From an uncultured Pelagibacteraceae bacterium (GTDB lineage Bacteria > Pseudomonadota > Alphaproteobacteria > Pelagibacterales > Pelagibacteraceae): a stretch of 54,800 nucleotides of DNA. The DNA lies in contig CACGZX010000003.1 in NCBI GenBank assembly GCA_902577625.1, forward strand, positions 1 through 54,800. Direction: 5' to 3'. The notes below the pieces were generated by a model. It was not told the DNA's origin, ran no database searches, and worked only from the letters and a program-made list of their open reading frames with translations. Position 1 is the stretch's first letter. Each line of letters starts with the position of its first letter. The translations under genes and the position numbers were made by a program. Of this stretch, positions 10,332 to 22,315 are shown piece by piece.

Positions 10332-11384
10332 ATGAAAAAATATTACACAAGAGCGTGTAATTTTTATTATGGTTCAATATCAAAAGAAAAAATTAAAAAA
10401 AAATTGTCATTTCCATTAAGTGGAAATGGTTTTATATCATTTGACACAATAGAAATCATAAATAGAAAATACAAAAAAAAAATTCATATAAGAGAAATAA
10501 AAAACCAGAGCAGAGAAATTAAAAGAAAAATTAAAGAAGATATTAAATTAATTACAAAAAAAAAAAAAATTAAAGGATTAAATTTTACAAATTTACCTAT
10601 TTTAATGGGAGTAATTAATTTAACACCTGATAGTTTTTCTGATGGTGGACAATATAATAAAAATAATTCTGGTTTTAATCACGCAAATTACTTAATAAAA
10701 AAAGGATCTAAAATTTTAGATATAGGTGGAGAGTCAACAAGACCAGGAGCTAAAGAAATTAGTAAAAAAGTAGAGTGGAGAAGAATTAGCAAAACTTTAA
10801 AAAAACTCAATAAATTAAATAAATTTATTTCTTTAGATACTCGAAAAAGTTGGATTATGGAAAAAGGAATAAATAATAAAGTAAATTTGATAAATGATGT
10901 TTCTGGTTTCGAGCATGATGCAAATACTATTAATGTTTTAAAAAACCACAAAACTCCATTTGTTATTCACCATATGCAAGGGACACCAAAAAATATGCAA
11001 AAAAATCCAAGGTATAAAAATATTCTCCTAGATATTTATGATTATTTTGAAAAAAAAATAAAAAAAATAAGGTCTTTAGGTATTAAACACAATAGTATTA
11101 TTTTGGACCCAGGTATTGGATTTGGTAAAAACTTGAAACATAATATGACCTTAATTAACAATATTTCTATTTTCCACTCACTTGGATTTCCTATAATGTT
11201 AGGAATTTCTAGAAAAAGTTTTATTAGAGAGATATCTGGGAATAATGACAGCAAAGAAAGATTAGGTGGTACAATATCATCTAGTTTATATGCAATGACA
11301 CAAGGAGTTCAAATATTAAGAGTTCACGATGTGAATGAAGTGAATCAGAGTATAAAAGTTTTTAAATCATTAAACTTTAAATAA
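10332..11384 (+). CDS. folP: Dihydropteroate synthase with N-terminal extension
   Basis: MGVINLTPDSFSDGGQ, GGESTRPGA, NDVSG; position ftsH-folP-glmM. Confidence 0.93.
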   Translation: MKKYYTRACNFYYGSISKEKIKKKLSFPLSGNGFISFDTIEIINRKYKKKIHIREIKNQSREIKRKIKEDIKLITKKKKIKGLNFTNLPILMGVINLTPDSFSDGGQYNKNNSGFNHANYLIKKGSKILDIGGESTRPGAKEISKKVEWRRISKTLKKLNKLNKFISLDTRKSWIMEKGINNKVNLINDVSGFEHDANTINVLKNHKTPFVIHHMQGTPKNMQKNPRYKNILLDIYDYFEKKIKKIRSLGIKHNSIILDPGIGFGKNLKHNMTLINNISIFHSLGFPIMLGISRKSFIREISGNNDSKERLGGTISSSLYAMTQGVQILRVHDVNEVNQSIKVFKSLNFK

Positions 11385-12718
11385 TGTCAAAAAAATATTT
11401 TGGAACCGATGGAATCAGGGGCAGAGTTAACCAAGGAAATATAAATGGAGAAATGTTCTTCAAGTTTGGATTAGCTGCGGGAACTTATTTTAAAAATTTA
11501 AAAAAAACTAAACAAACAGCAATTATTGCTAAAGATACTAGATTGTCGGGTTATACTTTAGAGCCAGCTTTAGTATCTGGCTTAGCTTCTGCAGGAATGC
11601 ACGTTTATACACTAGGTCCTTTGCCAACTAACGGTCTTGCAATGTTAACCAAAAGAATGAAGGCAAATATGGGTATTATGATAACTGCATCTCATAATCC
11701 TTATTTTGATAATGGATTAAAATTATTTGGACCTGACGGTCTAAAATTATCCGATAAAATTGAGAAGAAAATTGAAAAATTAATAGATTCAAAAATAACA
11801 AACAATCTATCTAAACCAAATATTCTTGGAAGAGTAAAAAGGTTAGAGAATGCTAATGATAGCTATATTAAAATTTTAAAATCTAATTTTCCAAGTAACT
11901 TTAGCTTAAAAGGGATTAAAATAGCCATAGATTGTGCAAATGGTGCTGGATATAAATCAGGACCCAAACTTTTAAAATCCTTGGGGGCAAAAGTTTATAA
12001 TGCTGGTACGTCTCCTAATGGATTAAATATTAATGAAAATTGTGGATCTACTTTTCCTAAAAAGATTAAATATTTAGTTAAAAAACATAGAGTAGATTTA
12101 GGTATTTCTTTAGATGGTGATGCTGACAGAATCATTCTATGCGATGAGAAGGGGACCATAGTTGATGGTGATCAGATTATAGCAATGCTTGCGAATAGAT
12201 GGAAAAGAAAAAAAATTCTTAAAGGTGGAGTAATTGGAACTTTAATGTCTAATTATGGACTGCAAAATTATTTTAAAGAAAAAAAAATAAAGTTTATAAG
12301 AGCAAATGTTGGAGATAGATATGTTAAAGAAAAAATGCAAAAAAATAATTTTAATTTAGGAGGAGAACAATCAGGTCATATTATATTAGGAAAATTTGCA
12401 ACTACAGGTGACGGACTTTTAGTAGCTTTAGAAGTTTTATTTTCAATGAGAAAAGGTAAAAAGGCCAGTGAATTATTAAATATTTTCAAACCTATGCCTC
12501 AAATTCTAGAAAACATTATTGTAAGAGATAAAAATATAATAAATGAACCAAACTCTAAAAAAGCAATAAAAAAAGCAAATAATTTAATGGGTCGAAATGG
12601 AAGGCTTCTGGTAAGAAAATCTGGCACAGAACCAAAAATAAGAATTATGGGCGAGTCTCATAATAAAAAATTAATTTTAAAATGTATAAAAATAATTAAA
12701 AGATCAATAAAATATTGA
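11384..12718 (+). CDS. glmM: Phosphoglucosamine mutase
   Basis: KYFGTDGIRGRVN, ITASHNPYFDNGLKLF, DGDADR, RKSGTEPKIRIM. Confidence 0.97.
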   Translation: MSKKYFGTDGIRGRVNQGNINGEMFFKFGLAAGTYFKNLKKTKQTAIIAKDTRLSGYTLEPALVSGLASAGMHVYTLGPLPTNGLAMLTKRMKANMGIMITASHNPYFDNGLKLFGPDGLKLSDKIEKKIEKLIDSKITNNLSKPNILGRVKRLENANDSYIKILKSNFPSNFSLKGIKIAIDCANGAGYKSGPKLLKSLGAKVYNAGTSPNGLNINENCGSTFPKKIKYLVKKHRVDLGISLDGDADRIILCDEKGTIVDGDQIIAMLANRWKRKKILKGGVIGTLMSNYGLQNYFKEKKIKFIRANVGDRYVKEKMQKNNFNLGGEQSGHIILGKFATTGDGLLVALEVLFSMRKGKKASELLNIFKPMPQILENIIVRDKNIINEPNSKKAIKKANNLMGRNGRLLVRKSGTEPKIRIMGESHNKKLILKCIKIIKRSIKY

Positions 12719-13527
12719 AACCTAAATCAAAAATTTTAATAATTGCTGGATCAGACTCCTCTGGAGGAGCGGGCATACAAGCTGATATAAAAACTGTTAC
12801 TGCTCTTGGTTCATATGCTATGACCGCAATAACAGCTGTAACATCACAAAATACTACCGGTGTAAAATCAATCTTACCTATAAAACCAATTGAAATATCA
12901 AAGCAGATAGAATTCACTTCAAAAGATATTAAACCTGATGCAATTAAAATTGGTATGCTTCACTCGGCCGAAGTAATTAATGCAGTTTTAAAGTCTTTAA
13001 ATAAAATAAATATAAAGAAAGTTATTTTAGATCCAGTAATGGTTGCTAAAGGAGGGACTAAATTAATTGATAATAGCTCAATTAAAATTTTAAAATCAAA
13101 GCTTATAAAAAAAGTTAGTTTAATAACACCAAATATCCCTGAAGCGGAAATTTTAACTAAAATAAGCATCTCCTCCACAGATGAAATGATTCATGCAGCA
13201 AAAATTTTAATTCAATTGGGAGCAAAAAATGTATTAATAAAAGGTGGACATCTTAAATCAAGAATTATGTACGATGTTTTTTTAAATAGAAATGAAATAG
13301 TAGTTTTTAAAAACAAAAAAGTTCATACAAAAAATACTCATGGTACCGGATGCACATTATCTAGTGCTATTGCCACATATTTCTCATGTGGAAAAACATT
13401 AAAGAAATCTTGTGAGATGGCGATTAAGTATGTTAACCATTCAATTGGTACAGGACCAATGTATGGCAAAGGTAGTGGACCAATAAATCATTTGAGTACA
13501 ATAGATATTAATAAAAAGTTTAAATGA
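12715..13527 (+). CDS. thiD: Hydroxymethylpyrimidine/phosphomethylpyrimidine kinase
   Basis: [35 protein letters not shown] start. Confidence 0.93.
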   Translation: MKPKSKILIIAGSDSSGGAGIQADIKTVTALGSYAMTAITAVTSQNTTGVKSILPIKPIEISKQIEFTSKDIKPDAIKIGMLHSAEVINAVLKSLNKINIKKVILDPVMVAKGGTKLIDNSSIKILKSKLIKKVSLITPNIPEAEILTKISISSTDEMIHAAKILIQLGAKNVLIKGGHLKSRIMYDVFLNRNEIVVFKNKKVHTKNTHGTGCTLSSAIATYFSCGKTLKKSCEMAIKYVNHSIGTGPMYGKGSGPINHLSTIDINKKFK

Positions 13528-14816
13528 AAAATGTAGCTGTTGTTGGGTCTCAGTGGGGAGATGAAGGCAAAGGAAAGATTGTTGACTGGCTTTCTAGTCA
13601 GGCCGATATAGTTGTAAGATTTCAAGGTGGGCATAACGCGGGACATACTTTAGTAATTGATGGTGTTACATATAAACTAAGGTTGCTACCTTCTGGGATT
13701 GTAAGAAAAGATAAAATTTCAATTATTGGAAATGGTGTTGTTGTTGATCCTTGGGCTTTATTAGATGAAATTAAAGAAATTAAATCAAAAGGTGTTGAAA
13801 TAACTCCAAAAAACTTAATTGTTTCGGAGGCTGCGAATTTAATTTTACCATTTCATAGAGAAATGGATGAAATAAGAGAAGATGCAGCAGGCAAATCTAA
13901 AATAGGAACTACAAGAAGAGGAATTGGTCCAGCATATGAAGATAAAGTTGGTAGAAGATCAATAAGGGTTATGGATTTAGTTTCAGAAAAAAATCTAGAT
14001 AATAGATTAGAAACAGTTTTAATACATCACAATGCAATAAGAAAAGGTTTAGGAAAAGAAATTTATAAAAAAGATAAACTAAAACAAGACTTGTTAAAGA
14101 TAGCTCCAGAAATCTTAAAATACTCTAAGCCAGTATGGAGAAAAATAGATGAATTTAAATCACAAGGAAAAAAAATATTATTTGAAGGTGCTCAGGGTAT
14201 TTTACTTGATGTTGATCATGGCACATATCCATTTGTTACATCATCAAACACAGTTGCTTCAGCTGCAGCGACAGGTTCTGGCTGTGGACCTAATTCAATA
14301 AATTATGTTTTGGGTATCACCAAAGCTTATACCACTAGAGTTGGAGAGGGTCCTTTCCCAACAGAATTAAAAGATGAAATTGGAGAAAAACTAGGATCTG
14401 TAGGAAAAGAATTTGGGACTGTTACGAGTAGAAAAAGAAGATGTGGATGGTTTGACGGAATTTTAGTAAGGCAAACAATTAAAATTGCTGGAATAAATGG
14501 AATAGCATTAACCAAACTAGATGTTTTAGATCAATTAGATGAAATTAAAATGTGTATTGCTTATGAAATTAATGGAAAAAAATTTGATTATTTACCTGCA
14601 TCTGTAGAAGATCAAATTAAAGCAAAACCTATTTATAAAAATTTTAAAGGCTGGAATTGTTCGACTAAGGGAATAAAAAAATTTGATGATCTCCCAGATA
14701 ATGCCAAAAATTATATCAAAGAATTAGAAAAATTTATTGAAACAAAAGTTGCTAGTATTTCCACAAGCCCTGAAAGAAATGATACTATATTAGTAGTTGA
14801 CCCTTTTAGTACCTAA
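13524..14816 (+). CDS. purA: Adenylosuccinate synthase
   Basis: [52 protein letters not shown]. Confidence 0.98.
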   Translation: MKNVAVVGSQWGDEGKGKIVDWLSSQADIVVRFQGGHNAGHTLVIDGVTYKLRLLPSGIVRKDKISIIGNGVVVDPWALLDEIKEIKSKGVEITPKNLIVSEAANLILPFHREMDEIREDAAGKSKIGTTRRGIGPAYEDKVGRRSIRVMDLVSEKNLDNRLETVLIHHNAIRKGLGKEIYKKDKLKQDLLKIAPEILKYSKPVWRKIDEFKSQGKKILFEGAQGILLDVDHGTYPFVTSSNTVASAAATGSGCGPNSINYVLGITKAYTTRVGEGPFPTELKDEIGEKLGSVGKEFGTVTSRKRRCGWFDGILVRQTIKIAGINGIALTKLDVLDQLDEIKMCIAYEINGKKFDYLPASVEDQIKAKPIYKNFKGWNCSTKGIKKFDDLPDNAKNYIKELEKFIETKVASISTSPERNDTILVVDPFST

Positions 14817-15706
14817 TTTACTGGAAGAAGATTTTTTGATTTTGCCGAGTTGAGCATGTGTTTTTGTAACTTTTCAAAAGCTTTATTTTCTATCTGCCTA
14901 ATTCTTTCTCTACTTATTTTAAATTTTTTACTTAAATCTTCTAATGTTGAAGGTTCGTCAGTTAAACGTCTTGAATATAATATTTCTTTTTCTCTATCAT
15001 TTAAAATTTTTATTGAATCTTTTAAAAGGTCTTTTCTTTGATCCATTTCTTCTTTTTGAGCAAATTTAAGTTCTTGATCCATTTCTTTATCAACTACCCA
15101 ATCTTGCCATTGGTCTCCATCTTCCCCAACAGGAGCATTTAGAGAATGTTCTTTGCCAGACAATCTTCTATTCATAGAAATAACTTCGTCTTCTTTAACA
15201 TTCAATTTATTTGCAATTTCTGCCACTTGTTCATTTTTTAAATCACCCTCGTTTTTTGGAGCAATTTGATTTTTTAATTTTTTTAAATTAAAAAATAGTT
15301 TTTTTTGGGCTGTAGTTGTTCCGATTTTGACAAGACTCCAAGATCTCAAAATATATTCTTGTATAGAAGCTTTAATCCACCACATTGCATAAGTAGCAAG
15401 TCTAAAACCTTTTTCAGGTTCAAACTTTTTTACTGCTTGCATTAAACCAACATTGCCTTCTGATATCATTTCGTTAACTGGTAAACCATATCCTTTGTAC
15501 CCCATTGCAATTTTAGCTACCAATCTTAAATGGCTAGTAACTAATTTTTCTGCAGATTTTAAATTCCCAGTTTGCTTCCAATTTTTTGCAAGCATATATT
15601 CTTCTTCAGCATCTAGCATAGGGAATTTTTTTATTTGAGCTAAATAAGCTGATAGCCCACCTTCATTTGAAAGTATTGGCAGATTATAGTTTTTTGTAGT
15701 ACTCAT
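14813..15706 (-). CDS. rpoH: RNA polymerase sigma-32 factor RpoH
   Basis: [60 protein letters not shown] (RpoH-type region 2); region 4 [16 protein letters not shown]. Confidence 0.95.
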   Translation of the reverse strand: MSTTKNYNLPILSNEGGLSAYLAQIKKFPMLDAEEEYMLAKNWKQTGNLKSAEKLVTSHLRLVAKIAMGYKGYGLPVNEMISEGNVGLMQAVKKFEPEKGFRLATYAMWWIKASIQEYILRSWSLVKIGTTTAQKKLFFNLKKLKNQIAPKNEGDLKNEQVAEIANKLNVKEDEVISMNRRLSGKEHSLNAPVGEDGDQWQDWVVDKEMDQELKFAQKEEMDQRKDLLKDSIKILNDREKEILYSRRLTDEPSTLEDLSKKFKISRERIRQIENKAFEKLQKHMLNSAKSKNLLPVN

Positions 15707-15749
15707 TTTAGTTATTTATTTAATTAAGAAAATTAATTTTACAATCGTT

Positions 15750-16730
15750 TTATTTGCTTAATTTTCTTAAGCTTTTTAAAATTTTTTCAAGTTCCTGTGG
15801 CAAAATTGAGGTAAACTCAAGTTCTTTTCCAGATTTTGGGTGTACAAATCCTAAAATTTTAGCGTGCAAGAATTGTCTATCTAAGTTTAAAATCATTTTT
15901 TCTAATTCTAAATCAATATTTTTTATTTTTTTAAATTTTTTTTTATATTTTTTATCTCCCAAAATATTATTTCCTTTGTTACTCATGTGGACTCTTATTT
16001 GATGCGTTCTTCCAGTTTCAAGTTTACATTCTATAAAACTAAAAGTCGGAATTTTGTTGTTTTCAAAAACTTCTAAAGTTTTATAATTTGTAATTGCTTT
16101 TTTTCCTTTAGTTAGACCCACCTCCATAAGCTGTCTATTTTTTGAGCTTCTTGTTATTAATGTTTCGATTTTACCAAACTGAGGTCTTAATTTACCCCAA
16201 ATAAGTGTTTGATAGACTCTTTTTATTGAATGTTCGCTGAACTGATTTGATAATTTTTCATGGCTAATATTATTTTTTGCAACAACAACCAAACCTGATG
16301 TGTCTTTATCTATTCTATGAACAATTCCCGGTCTAAGTTCATCACCAATGTTAGATAAATTTTTACTATCATAATTTATTAGAGCATTAACCAAAGTCTT
16401 ATCATAGTTGCCTGCTCCAGGATGCATAGAAATCCCAGCAGGTTTATTCACAATTATTAAATCTTTATCTTCATATATAATATCTAGTTTAAAGTTAAAT
16501 GGTTTTAATGAAGCTTTTTTGGGTTCTGGTATTTCAAGATCAATGTAGTCATCAGTAGAAACTTTTTTAGATGGGTCAGTGGTAGTTTTTTTATTAATTT
16601 TTAATTTTTTATTTAAGATTAAATTTTTTATTCTAGTTCTGCTAAGATTTTTTTCTTTATTTGATATAAATTGATCTACTCTTTGACTGTTTTCGTCTTC
16701 TTTAACAATTAAATTAATGATATTTTCCAT
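15750..16730 (-). CDS. rluD: RluA-family 23S rRNA pseudouridine synthase (RluD-like)
   Basis: S4 domain then GIVHRIDKDTSGLVVVAKN, ETGRTHQIRVHM. Confidence 0.9.
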   Translation of the reverse strand: MENIINLIVKEDENSQRVDQFISNKEKNLSRTRIKNLILNKKLKINKKTTTDPSKKVSTDDYIDLEIPEPKKASLKPFNFKLDIIYEDKDLIIVNKPAGISMHPGAGNYDKTLVNALINYDSKNLSNIGDELRPGIVHRIDKDTSGLVVVAKNNISHEKLSNQFSEHSIKRVYQTLIWGKLRPQFGKIETLITRSSKNRQLMEVGLTKGKKAITNYKTLEVFENNKIPTFSFIECKLETGRTHQIRVHMSNKGNNILGDKKYKKKFKKIKNIDLELEKMILNLDRQFLHAKILGFVHPKSGKELEFTSILPQELEKILKSLRKLSK

Positions 16731-16753
16731 AAATTATAATATTAATACTATAT

Positions 16754-16830
16754 GCGCTTGTAGCTCAACTGGATAGAGCGCCTGACTTCGGATCAGGAGG
16801 TTCTGGGTTCGACTCCTAGCAGGCGCACCA
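16754..16830 (+). tRNA. tRNA-Arg, anticodon UCG
   Basis: GCGCTTG/CAGGCGC acceptor stem, anticodon stem-loop CCTGA-CTTCGGA-TCAGG, T loop GGTTCGACTCC, encoded ACCA. Confidence 0.96.
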
Positions 16831-16831
16831 T

Positions 16832-17623
16832 TTATTCACCAATATTAATTAAAGTACCCTTTTTTCGAGCTTTACTAAAAGAGTAGTAAAATAAACAAAC
16901 TGAAATAAACAAATACAATCCATTTAAATAAAATGCTTTAAAAATACTTTCTACATTTACAGTTCCGTCAATTAAAATACTTCTTGCTTCTTCAAATATA
17001 TAAACTAGTGGAAGCATATAGGCAATTTTTTGAAATATTTCGGGCAATATTTCTATAGGATAGTAGATACAGCCAAAAGGTGCTAACAAAAACATTGTTG
17101 ACCAAGCAATGTTCTCAAATGATGGTCCAAATCTTAATAATCCAGACGATACAAGTATACCCAAAGTTATTCCAAATATATAAAGACTTAAGAATAATAA
17201 GAATAAGCTTAAGCCTAGATCTAATATAGAAATTCCAAATAGAGGAGAGGTTAATAAAATTGCAGGAATTAAACCGATAAGTGCTCTAATTAAAGCAGTG
17301 AATATTAGTGAGATTAAAATTTCACTTTTCTTAATTGGTGCAATAAACAAGTTTGTAAAATTTCTACTCCATATTTCTTCTAAAAATAACATATTAAAAC
17401 CAATACTGGTTCTAAATAAAAAATCATAGAGTATTGCACATGTTAATATTACTCCAACCGCATTATTATAGTAAGAACTATAGGTAGAAAAGAAGTTTGA
17501 GATAAATCCCCATAAGGTTATTTGTATACTTGGCCAGTAAATCAAGTCTAGTATTCTAGGAAAAGATCTAGTTATTAAAAAAAAATGTCTTAAAAAAAGC
17601 CCGTACATTCTACCTAAATTCAT
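16832..17623 (-). CDS. ABC-2 type transporter permease
   Basis: Multi-TM ABC-2 membrane protein; IYYPIEILPEIFQKIAYMLPLVYIFEEAR typical C-terminal motif; next to ATPase gene. Confidence 0.88.
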   Translation of the reverse strand: MNLGRMYGLFLRHFFLITRSFPRILDLIYWPSIQITLWGFISNFFSTYSSYYNNAVGVILTCAILYDFLFRTSIGFNMLFLEEIWSRNFTNLFIAPIKKSEILISLIFTALIRALIGLIPAILLTSPLFGISILDLGLSLFLLFLSLYIFGITLGILVSSGLLRFGPSFENIAWSTMFLLAPFGCIYYPIEILPEIFQKIAYMLPLVYIFEEARSILIDGTVNVESIFKAFYLNGLYLFISVCLFYYSFSKARKKGTLINIGE

Positions 17624-17624
17624 T

Positions 17625-18347
17625 TTAATTCCTCACCAATTTTAAAAAAACTTCCTCTAAATTTTTTCTTCCATGTTTTTTAATTAAATCATTTGGTTTA
17701 CCACGGTCTATTATTAAACCATTTTTCATCATCATTATTGAGGAGCACAATCTAGTGACCTCGTCCATGTTATGAGAAGCCAATAAGATTGATACTTTTT
17801 TTTCTTTTTTATAATTTTCTAGAAATGTTCTAACAAAATCTCCTATCTCAGGATCCAAAGATGCCGTAGGCTCATCAAGTAACAATACACTAGGGTCATT
17901 AATTATTGCTTTTGCTAAACTTATTCTATTTTTCTGTCCAGATGACAATTCTCCAGTAACTCTATTAAGTAAATTCTCTAATCTTAATTTACTAACTAAA
18001 TAATCTATCTTTTCATTTAAATTTTTTACAGAATAAAGCCTGCCGTATACAATTAAATTTTGCTTTACGGTTAATTTTTTTGGTAATTCTATATACGGAG
18101 AAATAAAATTTATTTTTTTTAAAATTTCAATTGGATTTTTTTCAATTTTTAATCCATTAATTAATACTTCACCGCTTGAAGGTTTTAATAAACCCAATAT
18201 CATTCCAATTGTTGTAGTTTTTCCAGATCCATTTGGCCCAAGTAAACCGATGATCTCATTTTCTCTAATTTCAAAGCTAATATTTTTAACAGCTTCTTTT
18301 GTTCCATAAGATTTTTTAAGATTAATAACTTTTATAGAATTTTGCAT
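17625..18347 (-). CDS. ABC transporter ATP-binding protein
   Basis: Walker A GLLGPNGSGKTTTIGM, signature LSSGQKNRISLAKA, Walker B VLLLDEPTASLDP. Confidence 0.95.
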   Translation of the reverse strand: MQNSIKVINLKKSYGTKEAVKNISFEIRENEIIGLLGPNGSGKTTTIGMILGLLKPSSGEVLINGLKIEKNPIEILKKINFISPYIELPKKLTVKQNLIVYGRLYSVKNLNEKIDYLVSKLRLENLLNRVTGELSSGQKNRISLAKAIINDPSVLLLDEPTASLDPEIGDFVRTFLENYKKEKKVSILLASHNMDEVTRLCSSIMMMKNGLIIDRGKPNDLIKKHGRKNLEEVFLKLVRN

Positions 18348-19279
18348 TATTTAGCCGATGCCTTTTTTAATCTATCGTTAATTGCTTCGCCAAAACCGAA
18401 GTTTGGAATTTTTTCAACAACTATACTTTTATAATTTTTTTTCTTTATTTTTCTTAAGATTCTATACAAATTTTTAGCCGCCTGTTTAAGATTTTTAGTT
18501 TTACTTAAGTAAAAATAATTCTTACAAGATTTTTTTCTTTTTTTAATTAGAATAAATGCCTCATCATGTTTTGGTTCTGTAGTATTTAATTTTATAGGAA
18601 TTCCAGGAGAATAGTGTAATTTTGATTGACCTGGTGCAGTAATTTTTTTATTATTTCTATCGTATTTAATAATTTTATTTAATACTTTATTAATTTTTGA
18701 TCTTTGCATTCCACCAAGTCTTAATATTTTAGGCTTGTCAACCAAACTTATTATTGTCGACTCCAATCCAATTGTAGATCTACCTCCATCAAGTATAAAT
18801 TTAATTTTATTTCCGAACTCTTCTTTCACATCTTCTTTAGAAACGGGACTTATTTTTGTTGAGATATTTGCACTAGGTGCCGCTAAAGGATATTTTAAAA
18901 GTCCAAGAAGTTTTTGAGTCAATTTATTTTTTGGGAATCTTACTGCTACAGTTGTTTTATTATTCGTAACTATTCTTGAAATACGGCTTCCTTTTTTAAG
19001 TTTTAAAACAAATGTAATTGGTCCAGGGCAGAGTTTTTTATATAAAATTAAAAAATTTTTATTTAACTCACAATCTTTTTCCAACCGATTTAAACTTGAA
19101 TAGTGAACAATCGAAGGATTATTTCTTGGTCTTTTTTTTAAAGCATATATTTTTCGAACTGCTTTGCTTGAATATGCGTTTGCAGCAAGACCATATACTG
19201 TTTCAGTTGGTATAGCTACGCATTCACTTTTATTTAAATAAAATATGCTTTTTTTAATATTTGCAAGATTATTATTCAT
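18347..19279 (-). CDS. L-threonylcarbamoyladenylate synthase (Sua5/YrdC/YwlC)
   Basis: VAIPTETVYGLAANA, KKRPRNNP, AAPSANISTKISPV; C-terminal Sua5-type extension (APGQSKLHYSPGIP). Confidence 0.93.
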   Translation of the reverse strand: MNNNLANIKKSIFYLNKSECVAIPTETVYGLAANAYSSKAVRKIYALKKRPRNNPSIVHYSSLNRLEKDCELNKNFLILYKKLCPGPITFVLKLKKGSRISRIVTNNKTTVAVRFPKNKLTQKLLGLLKYPLAAPSANISTKISPVSKEDVKEEFGNKIKFILDGGRSTIGLESTIISLVDKPKILRLGGMQRSKINKVLNKIIKYDRNNKKITAPGQSKLHYSPGIPIKLNTTEPKHDEAFILIKKRKKSCKNYFYLSKTKNLKQAAKNLYRILRKIKKKNYKSIVVEKIPNFGFGEAINDRLKKASAK

Positions 19280-19299
19280 GTATTATCACCAACTAATAT

Positions 19300-19533
19300 A
19301 TGAAAGAAAAAAATTTTCCAAATAATAATGATTTAAAATCACTGGATGAATTGACAAAAGAAGTCAATCAAATCATAGAAAATTTAGAAAAGGAAAAAAA
19401 CTTAGAAAATTCAATTGAAGATTATCAAAAACTTATCAAATTAAACAATATTATAGAAAGAAAGTTTCAATCTAGTTCAAAGAATATTTCTTCAGAAACA
19501 AAAGATAAAATAAATAAAATAATAAAAAAATGA
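19300..19533 (+). CDS. xseB: Exodeoxyribonuclease VII small subunit
   Basis: 77-aa protein with LDELTKEVNQIIENLEKEKNLENSIEDYQKLIKL (XseB-like) directly upstream of ispA-dxs. Confidence 0.8.
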   Translation: MKEKNFPNNNDLKSLDELTKEVNQIIENLEKEKNLENSIEDYQKLIKLNNIIERKFQSSSKNISSETKDKINKIIKK

Positions 19534-20402
19534 TTAATAATTTGAATCAAATTGCGAAAGATACAAACAAATTCCTAAACTCATATATTAAAAAACAATC
19601 AAAAACTGAATTGATCAAATCGATGAGATATGGATTGTTGCCCGGAGGAAAAAAAATAAGATCTAAAATTTTAATTGATGTTGGAAAAATTTTTAACTTA
19701 AGTTATAGCTCTTTAATTAAAATAGGTGCAGCTGTAGAATGTATACACGCTTATTCTTTAATCCATGATGATTTGCCTTGCATGGATAATGATTCAATCA
19801 GAAGAGGAAAGCTTTCTACACATAAAAAATTTGGAGAGTCAACAGCGGTTCTGGCAGGTAACTCTCTGCTTACATTGGCATTTGAAATATTGAGTGATAA
19901 AAGTTTATTATTAAAAGAAAAAACTAAAGTTCAATTGATTAGTCTTATTTCTAAATGTTCTGGGCATACTGGAATAGCTGGAGGTCAATATTTAGATTTA
20001 AATTATGAAAAAAAAAAAATAAAAAAAAATAAAGTGATAAATATGCAAATAAAAAAAACAGGAAAATTATTTGCTTTTTGCTGTATTGCTCCAGCGTTGA
20101 TTTCAAATAAAAAAAGAAATGTTCTTAATTCTCTTGAAAAAATAGGTTACGAAATTGGATTATTATTTCAAATTACCGATGATTTAATTGACTATAAAGG
20201 TATTGCAAAAAAAGCTGGAAAAAAAACAAAAAAAGATCAAAAAAAAGGAAAAGCTACGTTAATAAGTTTACTAGGTTATAAAAATACTATTAAATACAGT
20301 AACAAAATAAAAAATAATATTTTGTATAAATTAGCAATTTATGGAAAAAGAAGTGAAAGCTTAAAAAAAACAGTTTTATTTATTTTTGAAAGAGAAAAGT
20401 GA
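19530..20402 (+). CDS. ispA: Polyprenyl (farnesyl/geranylgeranyl) diphosphate synthase
   Basis: [44 protein letters not shown]; upstream of dxs. Confidence 0.92.
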   Translation: MINNLNQIAKDTNKFLNSYIKKQSKTELIKSMRYGLLPGGKKIRSKILIDVGKIFNLSYSSLIKIGAAVECIHAYSLIHDDLPCMDNDSIRRGKLSTHKKFGESTAVLAGNSLLTLAFEILSDKSLLLKEKTKVQLISLISKCSGHTGIAGGQYLDLNYEKKKIKKNKVINMQIKKTGKLFAFCCIAPALISNKKRNVLNSLEKIGYEIGLLFQITDDLIDYKGIAKKAGKKTKKDQKKGKATLISLLGYKNTIKYSNKIKNNILYKLAIYGKRSESLKKTVLFIFEREK

Positions 20403-22312
20403 TTAAAAAATATCAATACTTAGACAAAGTTAATTTTCCCTCTGATATAAAAAGTTTGAAATCATCAGAACTAAAAATTTTAGCCAAAGAAGTAAGAGAA
20501 GAAATGATTGATGCTGTTTCAGTTACTGGGGGCCATCTTGGAGCTGGTTTGGGAGTTGTAGAATTAACAATAGCATTACATTATGTGTTTGATACTCCTA
20601 ATGATAAAATTATTTGGGATGTTGGTCATCAAACTTATCCTCATAAAATATTAACTGGTAGAAAAGATAAAATAAAAACTCTTAGACAGGGTAATGGCCT
20701 TTCTGGTTTTACGAAAAGGTTAGAAAGTGAATATGATCCGTTTGGTGCAGCTCATAGTTCAACATCAATTTCAGCTGCACTTGGTATTGCTACAGCAAAT
20801 AAACTAGAAAAAAAATCTAATCAAGTTGTTGCAGTAATTGGTGATGGCGCAATAAGTGCAGGCATGGCTTATGAAGCAATGAATAATGCCGGGTCTTCAA
20901 AAACTAAAATGATCGTAATATTAAATGATAATGACATGTCCATTGCAAAACCAGTTGGAGCAATGAGCACATACCTTGCGAAAATTTTATCAGGAAAAAT
21001 CTACTTTAGCTTAAGAGAAACAATTAAATTAATAATTTCAGCATTTTCAAAAAGATTTAGTGACAAAGCAAAAAGGGCAGAAGATTTATTGAGATCAGCA
21101 GTAACTGGAGGCACTTTATTTAATTCTTTAGGTTTTTATTACGTTGGTCCAATTGATGGTTATGATTTAGACAATTTAATTTCAGTTATGCAAAACGCAA
21201 AAAAACTAAATTATGAAGGACCAATAATGATTCATATAAAAACTGAAAAAGGTAAAGGTTATGAATTTGCAGAAAAATCTGATGATAAATATCATGGAGT
21301 TACAAAATTTAATGTTAAAACTGGAATTCAAGAAAAAAGTAAATCCAATATACCATCTTACACAAAGGTTTTCGCAAATACCTTGATTAAACATGCTGAA
21401 AAGGATAGCAAAATTATTGGAATAACAGCAGCAATGCCATCTGGAACAGGGATGGATTTATTTTCTGAAAAATTTCCAAATAGAATGTTCGATGTTGGAA
21501 TTGCAGAACAACACGCGGTAACTTTTGCTGCTGGTTTGGCAACTGAAGGTTATAAACCTTATGCAGCAATATACTCAACTTTTTTACAAAGAGCTTATGA
21601 TCAAGTTGTTCATGACGTGGCAATACAAAATCTTCCTGTTAGATTTGCAATAGACAGAGCTGGGCTTGTTGGGGCAGATGGACCAACTCATGCAGGAGCT
21701 TTTGACATTACATATTTGTCTACACTTCCAAATTTTATTGTTATGGCAGCAAGCGATGAAGCTGAGCTTGTTAGAATGATTAACACCTCTGTTGATATAA
21801 ATAATAACCCATCTGCTTTAAGATATCCAAGAGGTAATGGCGCAGGAGTAAATCTACCAGATATTGATGAAAAAATTGAAATAGGAAAAGGAAGAATAAT
21901 CTTAGAAGGAAAAAAAGTTTCAATAATTAATTTTGGAGCAAGATTGAATGAATGTTTATTAGCCAATGAAATATTAAATAAAAAAGGTATTGGAATTACA
22001 TTAGTTGACGCAAGATTTGCAAAACCACTTGATGAAAATTTAATTTGGGAAATTGCAACCAACCATGAGGCGATAATTACAATTGAAGAGGGATCATTAG
22101 GAGGATTTGGTTCTCATGTTAGTCAATTTTTGTCAGAAAAAAACTTATTAGATAATAATTTAAAATTTAGATCAATGATTTTACCAGATAAGTTTATTGA
22201 TCATAACAAGCCAGAAATTATGTATAAAGAGGCTGGTCTTGATGCTGAGTCAATAGTTTCGAAAGTTTTTGATGTTATAAATTCAAAAGTTATTTTACAA
22301 AAACAAAATTAA
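20399..22312 (+). CDS. dxs: 1-deoxy-D-xylulose-5-phosphate synthase
   Basis: [59 protein letters not shown]. Confidence 0.97.
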   Translation: MIKKYQYLDKVNFPSDIKSLKSSELKILAKEVREEMIDAVSVTGGHLGAGLGVVELTIALHYVFDTPNDKIIWDVGHQTYPHKILTGRKDKIKTLRQGNGLSGFTKRLESEYDPFGAAHSSTSISAALGIATANKLEKKSNQVVAVIGDGAISAGMAYEAMNNAGSSKTKMIVILNDNDMSIAKPVGAMSTYLAKILSGKIYFSLRETIKLIISAFSKRFSDKAKRAEDLLRSAVTGGTLFNSLGFYYVGPIDGYDLDNLISVMQNAKKLNYEGPIMIHIKTEKGKGYEFAEKSDDKYHGVTKFNVKTGIQEKSKSNIPSYTKVFANTLIKHAEKDSKIIGITAAMPSGTGMDLFSEKFPNRMFDVGIAEQHAVTFAAGLATEGYKPYAAIYSTFLQRAYDQVVHDVAIQNLPVRFAIDRAGLVGADGPTHAGAFDITYLSTLPNFIVMAASDEAELVRMINTSVDINNNPSALRYPRGNGAGVNLPDIDEKIEIGKGRIILEGKKVSIINFGARLNECLLANEILNKKGIGITLVDARFAKPLDENLIWEIATNHEAIITIEEGSLGGFGSHVSQFLSEKNLLDNNLKFRSMILPDKFIDHNKPEIMYKEAGLDAESIVSKVFDVINSKVILQKQN

Positions 22313-22315
22313 AAT

